The notes below the pieces were generated by a model. It searched no databases. It was given only the letters and a program-made list of their open reading frames with translations, and was not told the DNA's origin. Source: Caryophanales bacterium (GTDB taxonomy: Bacteria; Bacillota_I; Bacilli_A; RF39; UBA660). From it: a stretch of DNA of 26,207 bases. The stretch is taken from the NCBI GenBank assembly GCA_016291895.1, contig JAEEZO010000075.1, forward strand, positions 1 to 26,207, given 5' to 3'. The position numbers and the translations under genes are program-made. Shown here piece after piece: positions 1-7,202 of the stretch. The first letter of the stretch is position 1, and each line of letters opens with the position of its first letter.

Positions 1-145
1 AACTGAAATGGTTATGCCAGGTGATAATGTTAACATGCATGTTGAATTAATTCACCCAATTGCTATTGAACAAGGTACTAAATTCTCTATCCGTGAAGGT
101 GGAAGAACAGTTGGTGCTGGATCAGTTTCTAAAATTGATAAGTAA
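1..145 (+). CDS. tuf: Elongation factor Tu, C-terminal fragment
   Basis: The last 47 codons of EF-Tu, the GTPase that brings aminoacyl-tRNA to the ribosome. The reading frame begins at base 2 and runs to TAA at 143-145; the gene enters from the left edge. The translated end has the typical EF-Tu domain 3 finish: [17 protein letters not shown], then a stretch around [19 protein letters not shown] hairpin terminator follows 9 bases after the stop, so the gene ends its own transcription unit. Only domain 3 is visible, so nothing can be said about the GTPase part. Identification is firm because this C-terminus is very conserved. Confidence 0.96.
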   Translation, partial: TEMVMPGDNVNMHVELIHPIAIEQGTKFSIREGGRTVGAGSVSKIDK

Positions 146-154
146 TTAAAAATT

Positions 155-179
155 AGAGAAGTTTACTTCTCTTTTTTTT
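155..179 (+). terminator. Rho-independent terminator after tuf
   Basis: A 7-bp stem AGAGAAG / CTTCTCT with loop TTTA is followed directly by a run of T. Confidence 0.9.
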
Positions 180-212
180 GTCTATACTTTACAGTACAAA
201 TCCTTGTTTTTA

Positions 213-241
213 TTGAGAAAAAGTAACGTTTATGCTATCCT
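213..241 (+). promoter_or_regulatory. Promoter of the M23 hydrolase gene
   Basis: TTGAGA (213-218), a 17-bp spacer, and TATCCT (236-241) preceded by TG as an extended -10. A TATAAT at 242-247 is an alternative but leaves no good -35 spacing and would put the start inside the ribosome binding site. Confidence 0.5.
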
Positions 242-258
242 TATAATGAGGAGAGTAT

Positions 259-1464
259 ATGAAAAGACTATTTAAAACTTTACTTATTTTGACGTTTTTC
301 TTTTCATTATGTATCAAAGTCGATGCTAAAACTCTTAAAGATTTAAAGAATGAACTTGCCGCATTAGAAGCTAAAAAAGCAGCTAATGATAGTGCTAAAA
401 AGAAAACACAAAGTGAAATTAAAAGTGCAAGTAACAGAATTGAAAATATAACAGGTATTATATCTGATAGTGAAAAAAAGATTGTATCACTAACTGGTGA
501 GATTGCATCTCTTGAAGCTAAAGCTAAAAGCAAAGAAAAAGAAATAAAAAATCTTATTTCTTTTATTCAAGTATCAAATAGTGAAAATTCTTATATGGAA
601 TATATTTTCACATCAGAATCCATTGAAGATTTAATAATACGTAGTTCAGTTTCTGAACAAATGGTTACCTATAATGATGATTTAATTGAAGAATATAATG
701 ACACAATTAAAAAATATAAACAAAAACAAGTAGATTATCGTAATGAAATTAATAATCTAAATAGAGAACAAAAAAATCTTGAAGGTGAACTTGTTACTTT
801 AGGAGATCAACTTGATAAAGTAATGGATGTAAGTGTATCAATTGATAAAGAAATTGAAGCACAAAAGAAGACAATTAATTATTACCAAAACACTTTAAAA
901 TGTAAAGATAATCAAGATATTACAACTTGTGGTACAGTTGCATATTCAGGTAAGATGTTAAGACCAACCGCTAAAGGTTATATAACTAGTTCATTTGGAT
1001 ATCGTACAGACCCAATAAGTGGCAGAAAAGGAAGTTTCCATAGTGGAACTGATATGGTATCAAGTGATAACAAAGTATATCCAGTAGCACCTGGAACTGT
1101 TGCTGGTATTTATTGGAAAACAAGTTGCGGTGGAACAATGTTATTTATTAACCATAATGTAGGTGGTACAAAATATACATCAGGTTATTTCCATTTATCA
1201 AAAGTAAATGTATCTATTGGTCAAAAAGTTGATGTTAATACCCAAATTGGTAAAACAGGTGGTACCAAATCACTTACACCATGGGATCATTGTTCAACAG
1301 GACGTCACTTACATTTATCAATCGCTCGGGGATGGTTCTTTAAAGAATATTCATCATATTCAACATTCACAAGTAAATTAGTAAATCCAACTAGTGTCGT
1401 TAATTTCCCAAGTAAGGGAGCTAAATATAAATGGTTCTATGATAGAACGACAATCTATAAATAA
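259..1464 (+). CDS. Secreted coiled-coil M23 (LytM/EnvC-type) murein hydrolase
   Basis: A 401-residue exported protein predicted to cut peptide bonds in peptidoglycan. Residues 1 to about 23 form a signal peptide (Lys-Arg start, Leu/Phe-rich core, break near VDAK). Residues 25 to about 215 are long Lys/Glu/Ser-rich heptad-like coiled coils, as in EnvC- or PcsB-type hydrolases that are controlled by a membrane partner. The C-terminal M23 domain starts near GYITSSFGYRTDP and carries the zinc ligands in HSGTD (H261, D265) and HLH (H350, H352), so it should be active. Unusual are cysteines in and just before the enzyme domain (for example in TTCG, TSCGG and DHCS), which could form disulfides. GAGGAG lies just upstream of the ATG. 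Single-gene unit closed by the hairpin at 1466-1497. A role in septal wall splitting is inference. Confidence 0.88.
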   Translation: MKRLFKTLLILTFFFSLCIKVDAKTLKDLKNELAALEAKKAANDSAKKKTQSEIKSASNRIENITGIISDSEKKIVSLTGEIASLEAKAKSKEKEIKNLISFIQVSNSENSYMEYIFTSESIEDLIIRSSVSEQMVTYNDDLIEEYNDTIKKYKQKQVDYRNEINNLNREQKNLEGELVTLGDQLDKVMDVSVSIDKEIEAQKKTINYYQNTLKCKDNQDITTCGTVAYSGKMLRPTAKGYITSSFGYRTDPISGRKGSFHSGTDMVSSDNKVYPVAPGTVAGIYWKTSCGGTMLFINHNVGGTKYTSGYFHLSKVNVSIGQKVDVNTQIGKTGGTKSLTPWDHCSTGRHLHLSIARGWFFKEYSSYSTFTSKLVNPTSVVNFPSKGAKYKWFYDRTTIYK

Positions 1465-1465
1465 T

Positions 1466-1497
1466 AAAAGTATACTGTAATGGTATACTTTTATTTT
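1466..1497 (+). terminator. Terminator after the M23 hydrolase gene
   Basis: 10-bp stem AAAAGTATAC / GTATACTTTT with a 7-base loop, then a T-rich tail interrupted by one A. AT-rich but clear. Confidence 0.75.
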
Positions 1498-1508
1498 GGA
1501 ATAATATT

Positions 1509-1517
1509 TGTTAAAAT
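1509..1517 (+). promoter_or_regulatory. Extended -10 promoter of trmB
   Basis: TG-T-TAAAAT lies 17 bases before the ATG; GGTGAT at 1527-1532 is the ribosome binding site. No convincing -35. Confidence 0.6.
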
Positions 1518-1534
1518 AAGCACGTAGGTGATTT

Positions 1535-2176
1535 ATGAGAGTTCGTAATGTTAAAAATAAAGATGAAATATTAAAAAATAGTAGTTATGTAATATTAAAT
1601 CCAGAAGAATACCTTGGTAAATGGAGAGATGTATTTAATAATTCTAATCCTATTTATTTAGAAATTGGTATGGGTAAAGGTAATTTTATTATTGAAAATG
1701 CTAAAACGTATCCTAATATTAATTTTATTGGTTTAGAAAAGAATGGTAGTGTACTTACTTATGCTGTTAAGAAGTTAGAAGGAATTGATTTACCTAACTT
1801 AAAACTAATTTGTTTTGATGCTAGTAATATTGATTTATTATTCTTTAAAGAGATTGATAAATTATATTTAAATTTCTCTGATCCATGGCCTAAAGATCGT
1901 CATGCTAAAAGAAGATTAACTAGTCCTATCTTTCTTGATAAGTATGAAAAATTATTTAGAGTTAACAATATTATAGAAATGAAAACTGATAATAAAGATC
2001 TTTTTGAATATAGTTTAGAAACCATGAAAAACAAGGGTTATAATGAAGAAGACATTTCATATAATTTAACTGAAAGAGATGATTTTCCTAACATTAAAAC
2101 GGAATATGAAGAGAAGTTTATTTTAAAGAATAATCCCATTTATTTTGTGAGGATGTTAAAACGTGTTAATTTTTGA
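1535..2176 (+). CDS. trmB: tRNA (guanine-N7-)-methyltransferase
   Basis: A 213-residue Rossmann-fold enzyme that methylates N7 of G46 in the variable loop of tRNAs, using S-adenosylmethionine. The SAM-binding motif is LEIGMGKGNF (residues 42-51). The family signature NFSDPWPK (113-120), followed by the basic stretch DRHAKRRL, is the substrate and catalytic region of TrmB. Length matches the family (about 210-220). The start is chosen because GGTGAT sits two bases before the ATG, right after an extended -10. The gene ends in TGA, one of the observations fixing the genetic code. It lies between an M23 hydrolase and a lipoprotein operon, with no functional link visible. Confidence 0.96.
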   Translation: MRVRNVKNKDEILKNSSYVILNPEEYLGKWRDVFNNSNPIYLEIGMGKGNFIIENAKTYPNINFIGLEKNGSVLTYAVKKLEGIDLPNLKLICFDASNIDLLFFKEIDKLYLNFSDPWPKDRHAKRRLTSPIFLDKYEKLFRVNNIIEMKTDNKDLFEYSLETMKNKGYNEEDISYNLTERDDFPNIKTEYEEKFILKNNPIYFVRMLKRVNF

Positions 2177-2203
2177 AAAAAAGAGAAAATCTTTATGAAT
2201 TTA

Positions 2204-2212
2204 TGTTATAAT
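2204..2212 (+). promoter_or_regulatory. Extended -10 promoter of the lipoprotein/DUF948/YtxH operon
   Basis: TG-T-TATAAT is a perfect extended -10, 21 bases before the first ATG. GGTGAT at 2226-2231 is the ribosome binding site. No good -35. Confidence 0.7.
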
Positions 2213-2233
2213 TATGTTAACAGTAGGTGATTA

Positions 2234-2899
2234 ATGAGAAAGTGTTTAATTATATTAATTGTTTCTCTTACATTTTTTACTGGGTGTTCAATTAAAAAAG
2301 TTGAAACAGATAGCTTAAAAAATATTTTTGAAACAGTATTATATCGCAAGAAAAAATTAAGTAATACCTATATGAATGGATATAAATTTTATCTACCTAA
2401 AGGTGTTACCATTATAGATAAAAATGAATATAATTTAAAATTAAAAGATCAAAAGACATATTATTATTTATATGTTGATACAATTGCATATCATTATAAG
2501 ACAAATAATACTTTTACAATTAATAACAAGAATTTCTTCTCTGAAATATTAGAAAATGGCAATCTTAGTGGCTATATTGATATTGAAGAAGATGAAGATA
2601 GATATTTTGTTGTATTAATGTATAACTATGCAAAGATTGAGTCTTATGTTCCAAAAGATTATTTAAATGATGCTTTAACAAATATGAGTTATGTTTTATC
2701 AACGATTAACTTTAATGATAAAGTAATTGAAGAATATGTTGGTAATAAAGGAACTGTATCTCAAGAAGAATCATTTGATATCTTTGATTCTAAAAAAGAA
2801 AGCGATTCTTTCTTAAAATATGAAGAAGAGTATGGTACATACAAAGAACCAATCATTATTGATGATGATGTCGTTGATATTGATGAAACTAACGATTAG
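2234..2899 (+). CDS. Predicted lipoprotein, unknown function
   Basis: A 221-residue protein with an N-terminal lipoprotein signal: two basic residues, a hydrophobic stretch, then lipobox FTGC with the lipidated cysteine at residue 18. The mature part begins SIKKVETDSLKNIFETVLY and mixes beta-type and charged segments. The last 50 residues are Asp/Glu/Ser-rich and probably disordered. I do not recognise the family. It is the first gene of a tight four-gene operon; the next gene starts 11 bases after its stop, and the downstream DUF948 and YtxH genes are also membrane or envelope proteins. Location outside the membrane is well supported by the lipobox; the job is unknown. Confidence 0.8.
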   Translation: MRKCLIILIVSLTFFTGCSIKKVETDSLKNIFETVLYRKKKLSNTYMNGYKFYLPKGVTIIDKNEYNLKLKDQKTYYYLYVDTIAYHYKTNNTFTINNKNFFSEILENGNLSGYIDIEEDEDRYFVVLMYNYAKIESYVPKDYLNDALTNMSYVLSTINFNDKVIEEYVGNKGTVSQEESFDIFDSKKESDSFLKYEEEYGTYKEPIIIDDDVVDIDETND

Positions 2900-2910
2900 G
2901 AAGGTGTAAT

Positions 2911-3867
2911 ATGAAAGTCTTGAATAAAATAAAAGGATGGTTCGTCGAAGAATATGAAGACGATGAAGAAGACGAAGAACAAGAAGAAGTAGTAGAACGT
3001 GAACAACTTGCAAGAAAAGTTGAAGTTCCAAAACCTTCTTTTAGAGATCGTTTTAAGAATAAAAAAGTTGATGATGATGATGAAGAGGAAGAAGAAACTA
3101 CTTCTAGTGAACCAGTAGAAGTTCAACCTGTAGAAGTATCTGTTCCAAGAGAAAATCGTATAGTTAACTTAGTTGAAGAAGAGGAAGAAACTGAAGTATA
3201 TGAACCAGTAGAAGTTAAAGAGGAAGCACCAATTCAAGAGGAAGAAGAGGAAGAATTCCCATCTCGTTCAACAAGAGTACCTTTAGTCTTCGAAGATGAT
3301 AATTTATTCCCTGAAGTAGAGGAACATGAAGAAGAACCTGTTGATGTTCCATATGAAAAACCTCTATATCAAGGTAAAAAAGAATCAACATATGTTGAAT
3401 CAATGAAAAACAGTAATTACTTAAAAGTAGCTACTGAAGTACCTAAAGGAACAAAATTTAAACCATCACCAATTATTTCTCCAATATATGGTATTCTTGA
3501 TAAGAATTATAAGAAAGAAGAAATCGTTACTCGTAAAGATAAAACTTCTGAAAGTGAATATCGTGATAGTTCAATAGATAAGGTTCGTAAAAAAGCTTTT
3601 GGTGAAAACAAAAAAGAAGAAAAAGATAAAGAAGAACCTGTTAAAGAAAAAAAAGTAAATGTCAATAATGGTAAACCAGGTGTATCTAGTGTGACAATTG
3701 CTGATGCTGATGAATACTATAATGATCTTGGTTTAGCTTATAATGAAGATTATAAAGATATGTCAAGGGTTAATTCAAATAAAAAGAAAGAAGAAACTAA
3801 AAAGAAAGACAAAGATGACGACAATTTATTTGATTTAATTGATTCCATGTATAAAAAGGAGGATTAG
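2911..3867 (+). CDS. Highly acidic, largely disordered protein, unknown function
   Basis: A 318-residue protein dominated by Glu, Asp, Lys, Val and Pro. It has no signal peptide or membrane segment. Residues 1-12 (MKVLNKIKGWFV) could form a short amphipathic helix and are followed at once by an acidic run; this layout resembles the start of SepF, but the SepF core domain is absent. Residues 15-150 are almost continuous acidic low complexity. A more conserved-looking block lies near residues 160-205 (YVESMKNSNYLKVATEVPKG, then FKPSPIISPIYGILDKNY). The tail is Lys-rich and ends in a short helix-like LFDLIDSMY. Second gene of the operon; the binding site of the next gene (AAGGAGG, 3856-3862) lies in its last codons. 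A membrane-associated scaffold is a guess. Confidence 0.75.
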   Translation: MKVLNKIKGWFVEEYEDDEEDEEQEEVVEREQLARKVEVPKPSFRDRFKNKKVDDDDEEEEETTSSEPVEVQPVEVSVPRENRIVNLVEEEEETEVYEPVEVKEEAPIQEEEEEEFPSRSTRVPLVFEDDNLFPEVEEHEEEPVDVPYEKPLYQGKKESTYVESMKNSNYLKVATEVPKGTKFKPSPIISPIYGILDKNYKKEEIVTRKDKTSESEYRDSSIDKVRKKAFGENKKEEKDKEEPVKEKKVNVNNGKPGVSSVTIADADEYYNDLGLAYNEDYKDMSRVNSNKKKEETKKKDKDDDNLFDLIDSMYKKED

Positions 3868-3870
3868 AAT

Positions 3871-4158
3871 ATGGATGTTTTACCTATTATCTTGTATGTT
3901 TTAGGAGCGGTTTTATTAGTAGCATTAATCGTTTTAACAATTAAATTAATTTACTCAGTTGAAAGAATTAATGTTTTACTTGATGGTGTTGAAAGAAAAA
4001 TGAAGACTGTTGATAAAATCTTCAGTGCAGTTGATAATGTAGCTGATTCATTTGCTGCTTTATCTGATCGTGTTGTAGATGGTATCGCAGGATTAATTAA
4101 TAAAGTATTTAGTGGAAGAAAGAAAAAAAAGAGAGAAATAGAAGAGGAGGAAGATTAA
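3871..4158 (+). CDS. DUF948-family small membrane protein
   Basis: A 95-residue protein with one N-terminal membrane helix (about residues 4-27, LPIILYVLGAVLLVALIVL), followed by an amphipathic helical stretch of the type that pairs as a coiled coil (VERINVLLDGVERKMKTVDK) and a basic then acidic tail. This matches DUF948, a small Firmicutes family usually found beside YtxH proteins, as here. The ATG is three bases after the previous stop and is preceded by AAGGAGG. The pair is often linked to general stress or envelope functions in Bacillus-type bacteria; the molecular role is not known. The neighbour and topology make the family call fairly secure. Confidence 0.8.
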   Translation: MDVLPIILYVLGAVLLVALIVLTIKLIYSVERINVLLDGVERKMKTVDKIFSAVDNVADSFAALSDRVVDGIAGLINKVFSGRKKKKREIEEEED

Positions 4159-4159
4159 T

Positions 4160-4582
4160 ATGGGAAAAGGAGCCGGAAAATTTGTTGCAGGTGCTGTAGT
4201 AGGAGCAGCTGTAGGAGCAGGACTTGGAGTTTTATTTGCTCCAAAAAGTGGTAAAGAGACAAGAGAAGAGTTAAAACAAAAATTAGAAGAACTAAAGGAA
4301 AAAGCAAAAGATGTTAAGTTTAGTGATGTAAAAGAAAAAATTGAAACTAAAATTGAAGAATTAAAAAAAGATATCGCTGATCTTGATAAAGAAAAAGTAT
4401 TGAATTATGCTAAAGCAAAAGCAAAAGCTATTAAAGAAAAAACAAATGAATTAGTTCATCTAGCAAAAGATAAAGGAACTCCAGTTCTTGAAGACGCTGC
4501 TGAATCAGTTCGTGAAAAAGCTCTAGAAGTTGCTAAATCTGCAGTTGATAAATTAGAGAAAAAAGAAGAAGTAAAAGAATAG
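4160..4582 (+). CDS. YtxH domain-containing protein
   Basis: A 140-residue protein with the YtxH hallmark: a Gly/Ala-rich membrane helix at residues 5-27 (FVAGAVVGAAVGAGLGVLFA) followed by PKSGKETREEL. The remaining residues are long Lys/Glu/Ala-rich helices, likely one extended coiled coil with LEA-like composition. Only one base separates it from the DUF948 stop, so the two are surely co-transcribed and probably translationally coupled. It is the last gene of the operon; its stop codon lies inside the terminator stem. YtxH proteins are associated with stress in Bacillus, but no biochemical activity is established. Confidence 0.88.
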   Translation: MGKGAGKFVAGAVVGAAVGAGLGVLFAPKSGKETREELKQKLEELKEKAKDVKFSDVKEKIETKIEELKKDIADLDKEKVLNYAKAKAKAIKEKTNELVHLAKDKGTPVLEDAAESVREKALEVAKSAVDKLEKKEEVKE

Positions 4583-4599
4583 TTAACTATTCTTTTTTT
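4573..4599 (+). terminator. Terminator of the envelope operon
   Basis: 10-bp palindromic stem AAAAGAATAG / CTATTCTTTT with loop TTAA, running into a T tract. The stop codon of the YtxH gene is in the left arm. Confidence 0.9.
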
Positions 4600-4601
4600 C
4601 A

Positions 4602-4630
4602 TTGCTAAATAATCAAAATAATTATATAAT
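4602..4630 (+). promoter_or_regulatory. Promoter of rsmA
   Basis: TTGCTA (4602-4607), 17-bp spacer, TATAAT (4625-4630). The predicted start coincides with the first G of GGTGAT (4637-4642). Confidence 0.75.
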
Positions 4631-4647
4631 AACTACGGTGATTATTA

Positions 4648-5451
4648 ATGGAAGGCTTTCATTTTAAAAAGTCCTTTGGACAAAATTTTATCAACAATTC
4701 ACAAATTATTAATAATATAATTAAGTGTACGGATATTAAAGAAAATAGTTTAGTAATAGAAATAGGTCCAGGTAGTGGTAATTTAACTAAAGAATTATCA
4801 AAAGTTAGTAAAAATGTTTTGGCTTATGAAATAGATGATAGATTAGAAGATATTCTTGATGAAAGATTAATTGATTGTAATAATGTTACGATTGTTTTTA
4901 AAGATTTCTTAAAGAGTGATTTAGTTGATGATATAAGTAAATATGAATATGATCATTTATATATTGTAGCTAATATTCCATATTATATTACAACACCTAT
5001 TATTGAAAAAATTATTAATTCTGATATTCCTTTTGATAATATAACTTTAATGATGCAAAAAGAAGTAGGAGATAGATTATCTAGTAAGCCAGGTAATCGT
5101 AATTATGGTTCATTAACGGTCTTTTTAAATTACTATTTTGATATTAAAAAACAATTTATTGTAAGTCGTAACTATTTTACTCCAAGACCTAATGTTGATA
5201 GTGTTGTTGTAACTTTAACGAAAAAAGATGGACGTAGAGCTTTATCCGATGAAGTATTCTTTAAACTAATTCGTGATGCTTTTCAATATAAAAGAAAAAA
5301 TATTCGAAATAATTTAAAGAGTTACGAGTTATCAATAATTGAAGATGAGTTAAAAAAACATAATTTGAATCTTAATGTTCGCTCTGAATCATTATCGGTA
5401 GATGTCTTTTTAGATATTGCTGATAGATTAGTAAAAGACAAGGTTAAATAA
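4648..5451 (+). CDS. rsmA: 16S rRNA (adenine1518/1519-N6)-dimethyltransferase
   Basis: A 267-residue KsgA/RsmA enzyme that dimethylates the two adjacent adenines in the 3' terminal hairpin of 16S rRNA during late 30S assembly. Seen are the start motif FGQNFI, the SAM motif VIEIGPGSGNLT (GPGSG at residues 40-44), the acidic ribose-binding E61 region (YEIDD), and the catalytic NIPYY (109-113). The C-terminal part has the FTPRPNVDSVV signature and a helical domain with the FQYKRKNIRNNL motif. Length is normal. It has its own promoter, with GGTGAT five bases before the ATG, and ends in a strong hairpin shared with a convergent gene. Confidence 0.97.
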   Translation: MEGFHFKKSFGQNFINNSQIINNIIKCTDIKENSLVIEIGPGSGNLTKELSKVSKNVLAYEIDDRLEDILDERLIDCNNVTIVFKDFLKSDLVDDISKYEYDHLYIVANIPYYITTPIIEKIINSDIPFDNITLMMQKEVGDRLSSKPGNRNYGSLTVFLNYYFDIKKQFIVSRNYFTPRPNVDSVVVTLTKKDGRRALSDEVFFKLIRDAFQYKRKNIRNNLKSYELSIIEDELKKHNLNLNVRSESLSVDVFLDIADRLVKDKVK

Positions 5452-5468
5452 TTAAACCTTGTCTTTTT
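5433..5468 (+). terminator. Terminator of rsmA, possibly bidirectional
   Basis: 13-bp stem AAAAGACAAGGTT / AACCTTGTCTTTT, 9-base loop, then TTTC. The convergent secreted-protein gene could use the same hairpin on the minus strand, where the arm ends in a short T run. Confidence 0.85.
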
Positions 5469-5495
5469 CTTTCTATATGATGGATTAATTGATGA

Positions 5496-6335
5496 TTATA
5501 GTGTTCCATACCATGTAACTCCACATTCTGGTGTTGTATCATAATAACCTACAATACTATTTTGTAAAGAGATACCTGTAAAATACATATCATGTTTCAA
5601 AGCGTTAGTTAAAGATATATTACTTGTAGCATGGGCATAATCGCCATATACAGTTATTTGGTTTACGGTACTATTTGGTACTTTCTTTTTCAATTTAACC
5701 AAGATATATGATGATAAAGCATTTAATGATCCAGATGGTAATTGAGATACTGCAGTATCACCATAATTTGCTGTTTCATGCCAATTATATGTCATTGAAG
5801 TATATGAGTTATTACTAGATGTTGTGTAATCTAATTGAAAATAAGGTGATAAGCTTCTTCTAACAGTATTTGAAGCATAACCGATGCCTATGATATCATA
5901 ACTTCTTTTTTTAGGCATTTTACGCCATTCTAGTGTTACTTTACCTGTTACAGTATCATCACTTGTTTTAGAAAGAGATGTAATTAATTTCTTATATTCT
6001 GTATAAATAGTTCCTGTTGCAGTAATAATCGTATTATCATTTCCATATAAGTATTCTAATTCTGTAACTTCTTCCGTTGTTGATTGGGTTATACCATTCT
6101 TCTCTATATGGGTTGTTTTATAATACTTTTCATTTGTTACTAAACCAATTCCTGTTGTATCTTTATACTCTTGATATAAGTCATAATTTAGATTATCAAT
6201 CTCATTCTCAGTAAATCCAACACTTAATAGATTAAGATACTCTTCTTCTGTTATTTCAATATTATTATTGTTCGTATAAGCTTTAACATTTGTTATTAAC
6301 ATAAATAATAATATTGTAAATAAAACTTTTTTCAT
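5496..6335 (-). CDS. Secreted protein of unknown function
   Basis: A 279-residue protein with a clear signal peptide (MKKVLFTILLFMLITNVKAYT, cleavage near VKA-Y). The mature N-terminus contains ITEEEYLNLLSVGFTENEID, a short acidic helical segment of a kind seen in exported Firmicutes proteins. The rest is Thr/Ser/Tyr-rich and predicted to be mostly beta strand, with only one cysteine near the end (TPECGVTW). I do not recognise the family. The start is taken at 6335 and not at the upstream in-frame ATG (6368), because GAAAGGAGG lies five bases before 6335 and the longer form would cover the promoter. Upstream on the same strand, but separately terminated, is an XRE regulator; a two-copy direct repeat overlies this gene's promoter, suggesting control by a nearby regulator. 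Confidence 0.75.
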   Translation of the reverse strand: MKKVLFTILLFMLITNVKAYTNNNNIEITEEEYLNLLSVGFTENEIDNLNYDLYQEYKDTTGIGLVTNEKYYKTTHIEKNGITQSTTEEVTELEYLYGNDNTIITATGTIYTEYKKLITSLSKTSDDTVTGKVTLEWRKMPKKRSYDIIGIGYASNTVRRSLSPYFQLDYTTSSNNSYTSMTYNWHETANYGDTAVSQLPSGSLNALSSYILVKLKKKVPNSTVNQITVYGDYAHATSNISLTNALKHDMYFTGISLQNSIVGYYDTTPECGVTWYGTL

Positions 6336-6354
6336 ATTTCCTCCTTTCAATTTC

Positions 6355-6383
6355 ATTTTATGAATCATTATTTGGATAGTCTA
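6355..6383 (-). promoter_or_regulatory. Promoter of the secreted-protein gene
   Basis: On the minus strand: TAGACT (-35, 6383-6378), 17-bp spacer, TAAAAT (-10, 6360-6355). The predicted start at 6348 is the first base of the GAAAGGAGG binding site. Confidence 0.6.
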
Positions 6384-6399
6384 TTAATTATTTGGATAG
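6367..6399 (-). promoter_or_regulatory. 13-bp direct repeat, candidate operator
   Basis: ATTATTTGGATAG occurs twice without mismatch, at 6367-6379 and 6387-6399, with the starts exactly 20 bp apart (about two helical turns). One copy lies in the -35/-10 spacer of the secreted-protein promoter and the other just upstream of the -35. This is the arrangement expected for a pair of protein-binding sites on one face of DNA. The adjacent XRE regulator is the obvious candidate binder, but the link is inference. Confidence 0.55.
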
Positions 6400-6403
6400 G
6401 AAT

Positions 6404-6434
6404 AATAAAAAAATTCTCTCTAAAAGAGAGAATT
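6404..6434 (-). terminator. Terminator of the XRE regulator gene
   Basis: 9-bp stem AATTCTCTC / GAGAGAATT with loop TAAAA; on the minus strand it is followed by a run of seven T. It separates the regulator from the secreted-protein gene. Confidence 0.88.
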
Positions 6435-7086
6435 ATTCTTTTTCAAGAAGAATATCGTATTCTATATCTTTATTTATATCACTATCAAATTCAATAATTA
6501 TTTTTATGTTTTTACTATTATCCTTTAATTTTATATAGATGTTTAAATCTTCAAGAAATGATAATAAATCATTTGTTTCACTAATATAGTTATAAACGAT
6601 AGTATTATCTTGCATAATTTTAAAATTATAATATTTAATATTAGATAAATTAATATCATCAACAATTATTCTTGATAAATATAATGTACTTATTTTATCT
6701 TTTACGAAAACACCACTTATATTATAGTTTTTAATGTAATAAATAGTTGCTTTATTATTTAAATAACTATATATATTAAAAAAGATAGATATTAGTAATA
6801 GAAATATTATTATTTTATTAATAATTCTTTTGTTATTAACTTCATTTGTTTTTAAACTATTTAATTCTTTATTAGAATAATTATTATAATCTTCATGATT
6901 AACTAATTCAAAAATAGAAGTATTAAGTACTTTTGATAAAGCTTTTATATTATCAATATCAGGTAAGTATAAATCATTTTCCCATTTTGATATTGTTTTA
7001 TCAGATACATTAAGTTTATCTGCTAAATCTTGTTGTGTTAACTTATTTATTTTTCTTTTATATTTTAAATATTTACCAAATGTCAT
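6433..7086 (-). CDS. Membrane-anchored XRE-family transcriptional regulator
   Basis: A 217-residue protein. Residues 3-60 are a classical XRE/Cro helix-turn-helix (GKYLKYKRKINKLTQQDLAD, then LNVSDKTISKWENDLYLPDI). A linker leads to one membrane helix at about residues 88-109 (RIINKIIIFLLLISIFFNIY). The remaining 108 residues would be outside the cell and look like a small alpha/beta domain rich in Asn, Ile and Lys. This layout suggests a one-component regulator that senses something at the surface and binds DNA from the membrane. GGTGAT is three bases before the ATG. The gene is followed by its own terminator, then by the duplicated 13-bp site and the secreted-protein gene, its likely target. 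The extracellular domain is not recognised. Confidence 0.85.
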   Translation of the reverse strand: MTFGKYLKYKRKINKLTQQDLADKLNVSDKTISKWENDLYLPDIDNIKALSKVLNTSIFELVNHEDYNNYSNKELNSLKTNEVNNKRIINKIIIFLLLISIFFNIYSYLNNKATIYYIKNYNISGVFVKDKISTLYLSRIIVDDINLSNIKYYNFKIMQDNTIVYNYISETNDLLSFLEDLNIYIKLKDNSKNIKIIIEFDSDINKDIEYDILLEKE

Positions 7087-7101
7087 AATATCACCGTTTT
7101 C

Positions 7102-7107
7102 ATTTTA
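7102..7107 (-). promoter_or_regulatory. -10 element of the XRE regulator gene
   Basis: TAAAAT on the minus strand ends six bases before GGTGAT (7095-7090). No TG extension and no clear -35, so the call rests on spacing. Confidence 0.45.
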
Positions 7108-7178
7108 TAATTTTTTTTATTTATTATGTACATTGTCCAATCATAACGATATTATAATCTCTAATTATTAATATAATA

Positions 7179-7187
7179 TGATATAAT
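7179..7187 (+). promoter_or_regulatory. Extended -10 promoter of the zinc-ribbon/decarboxylase operon
   Basis: TG-A-TATAAT; six bases later GGTGAT (7194-7199) begins, so the transcript would start at the binding site itself. Confidence 0.7.
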
Positions 7188-7202
7188 TATATTGGTGATT
7201 TT

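Noticed and set aside
2911..3867. Annotation of the acidic protein as the division protein SepF.
   Set aside because: Only the first dozen residues and the following acidic run resemble SepF; the conserved C-terminal domain is missing.
7132..7141. ATTGTCCAAT, an inverted repeat in the gap between the XRE regulator and the zinc-ribbon gene, as a possible operator.
   Set aside because: Only a 4+4 palindrome in AT-rich DNA, single copy, and different from the 13-bp repeat at 6367-6399; chance is likely.
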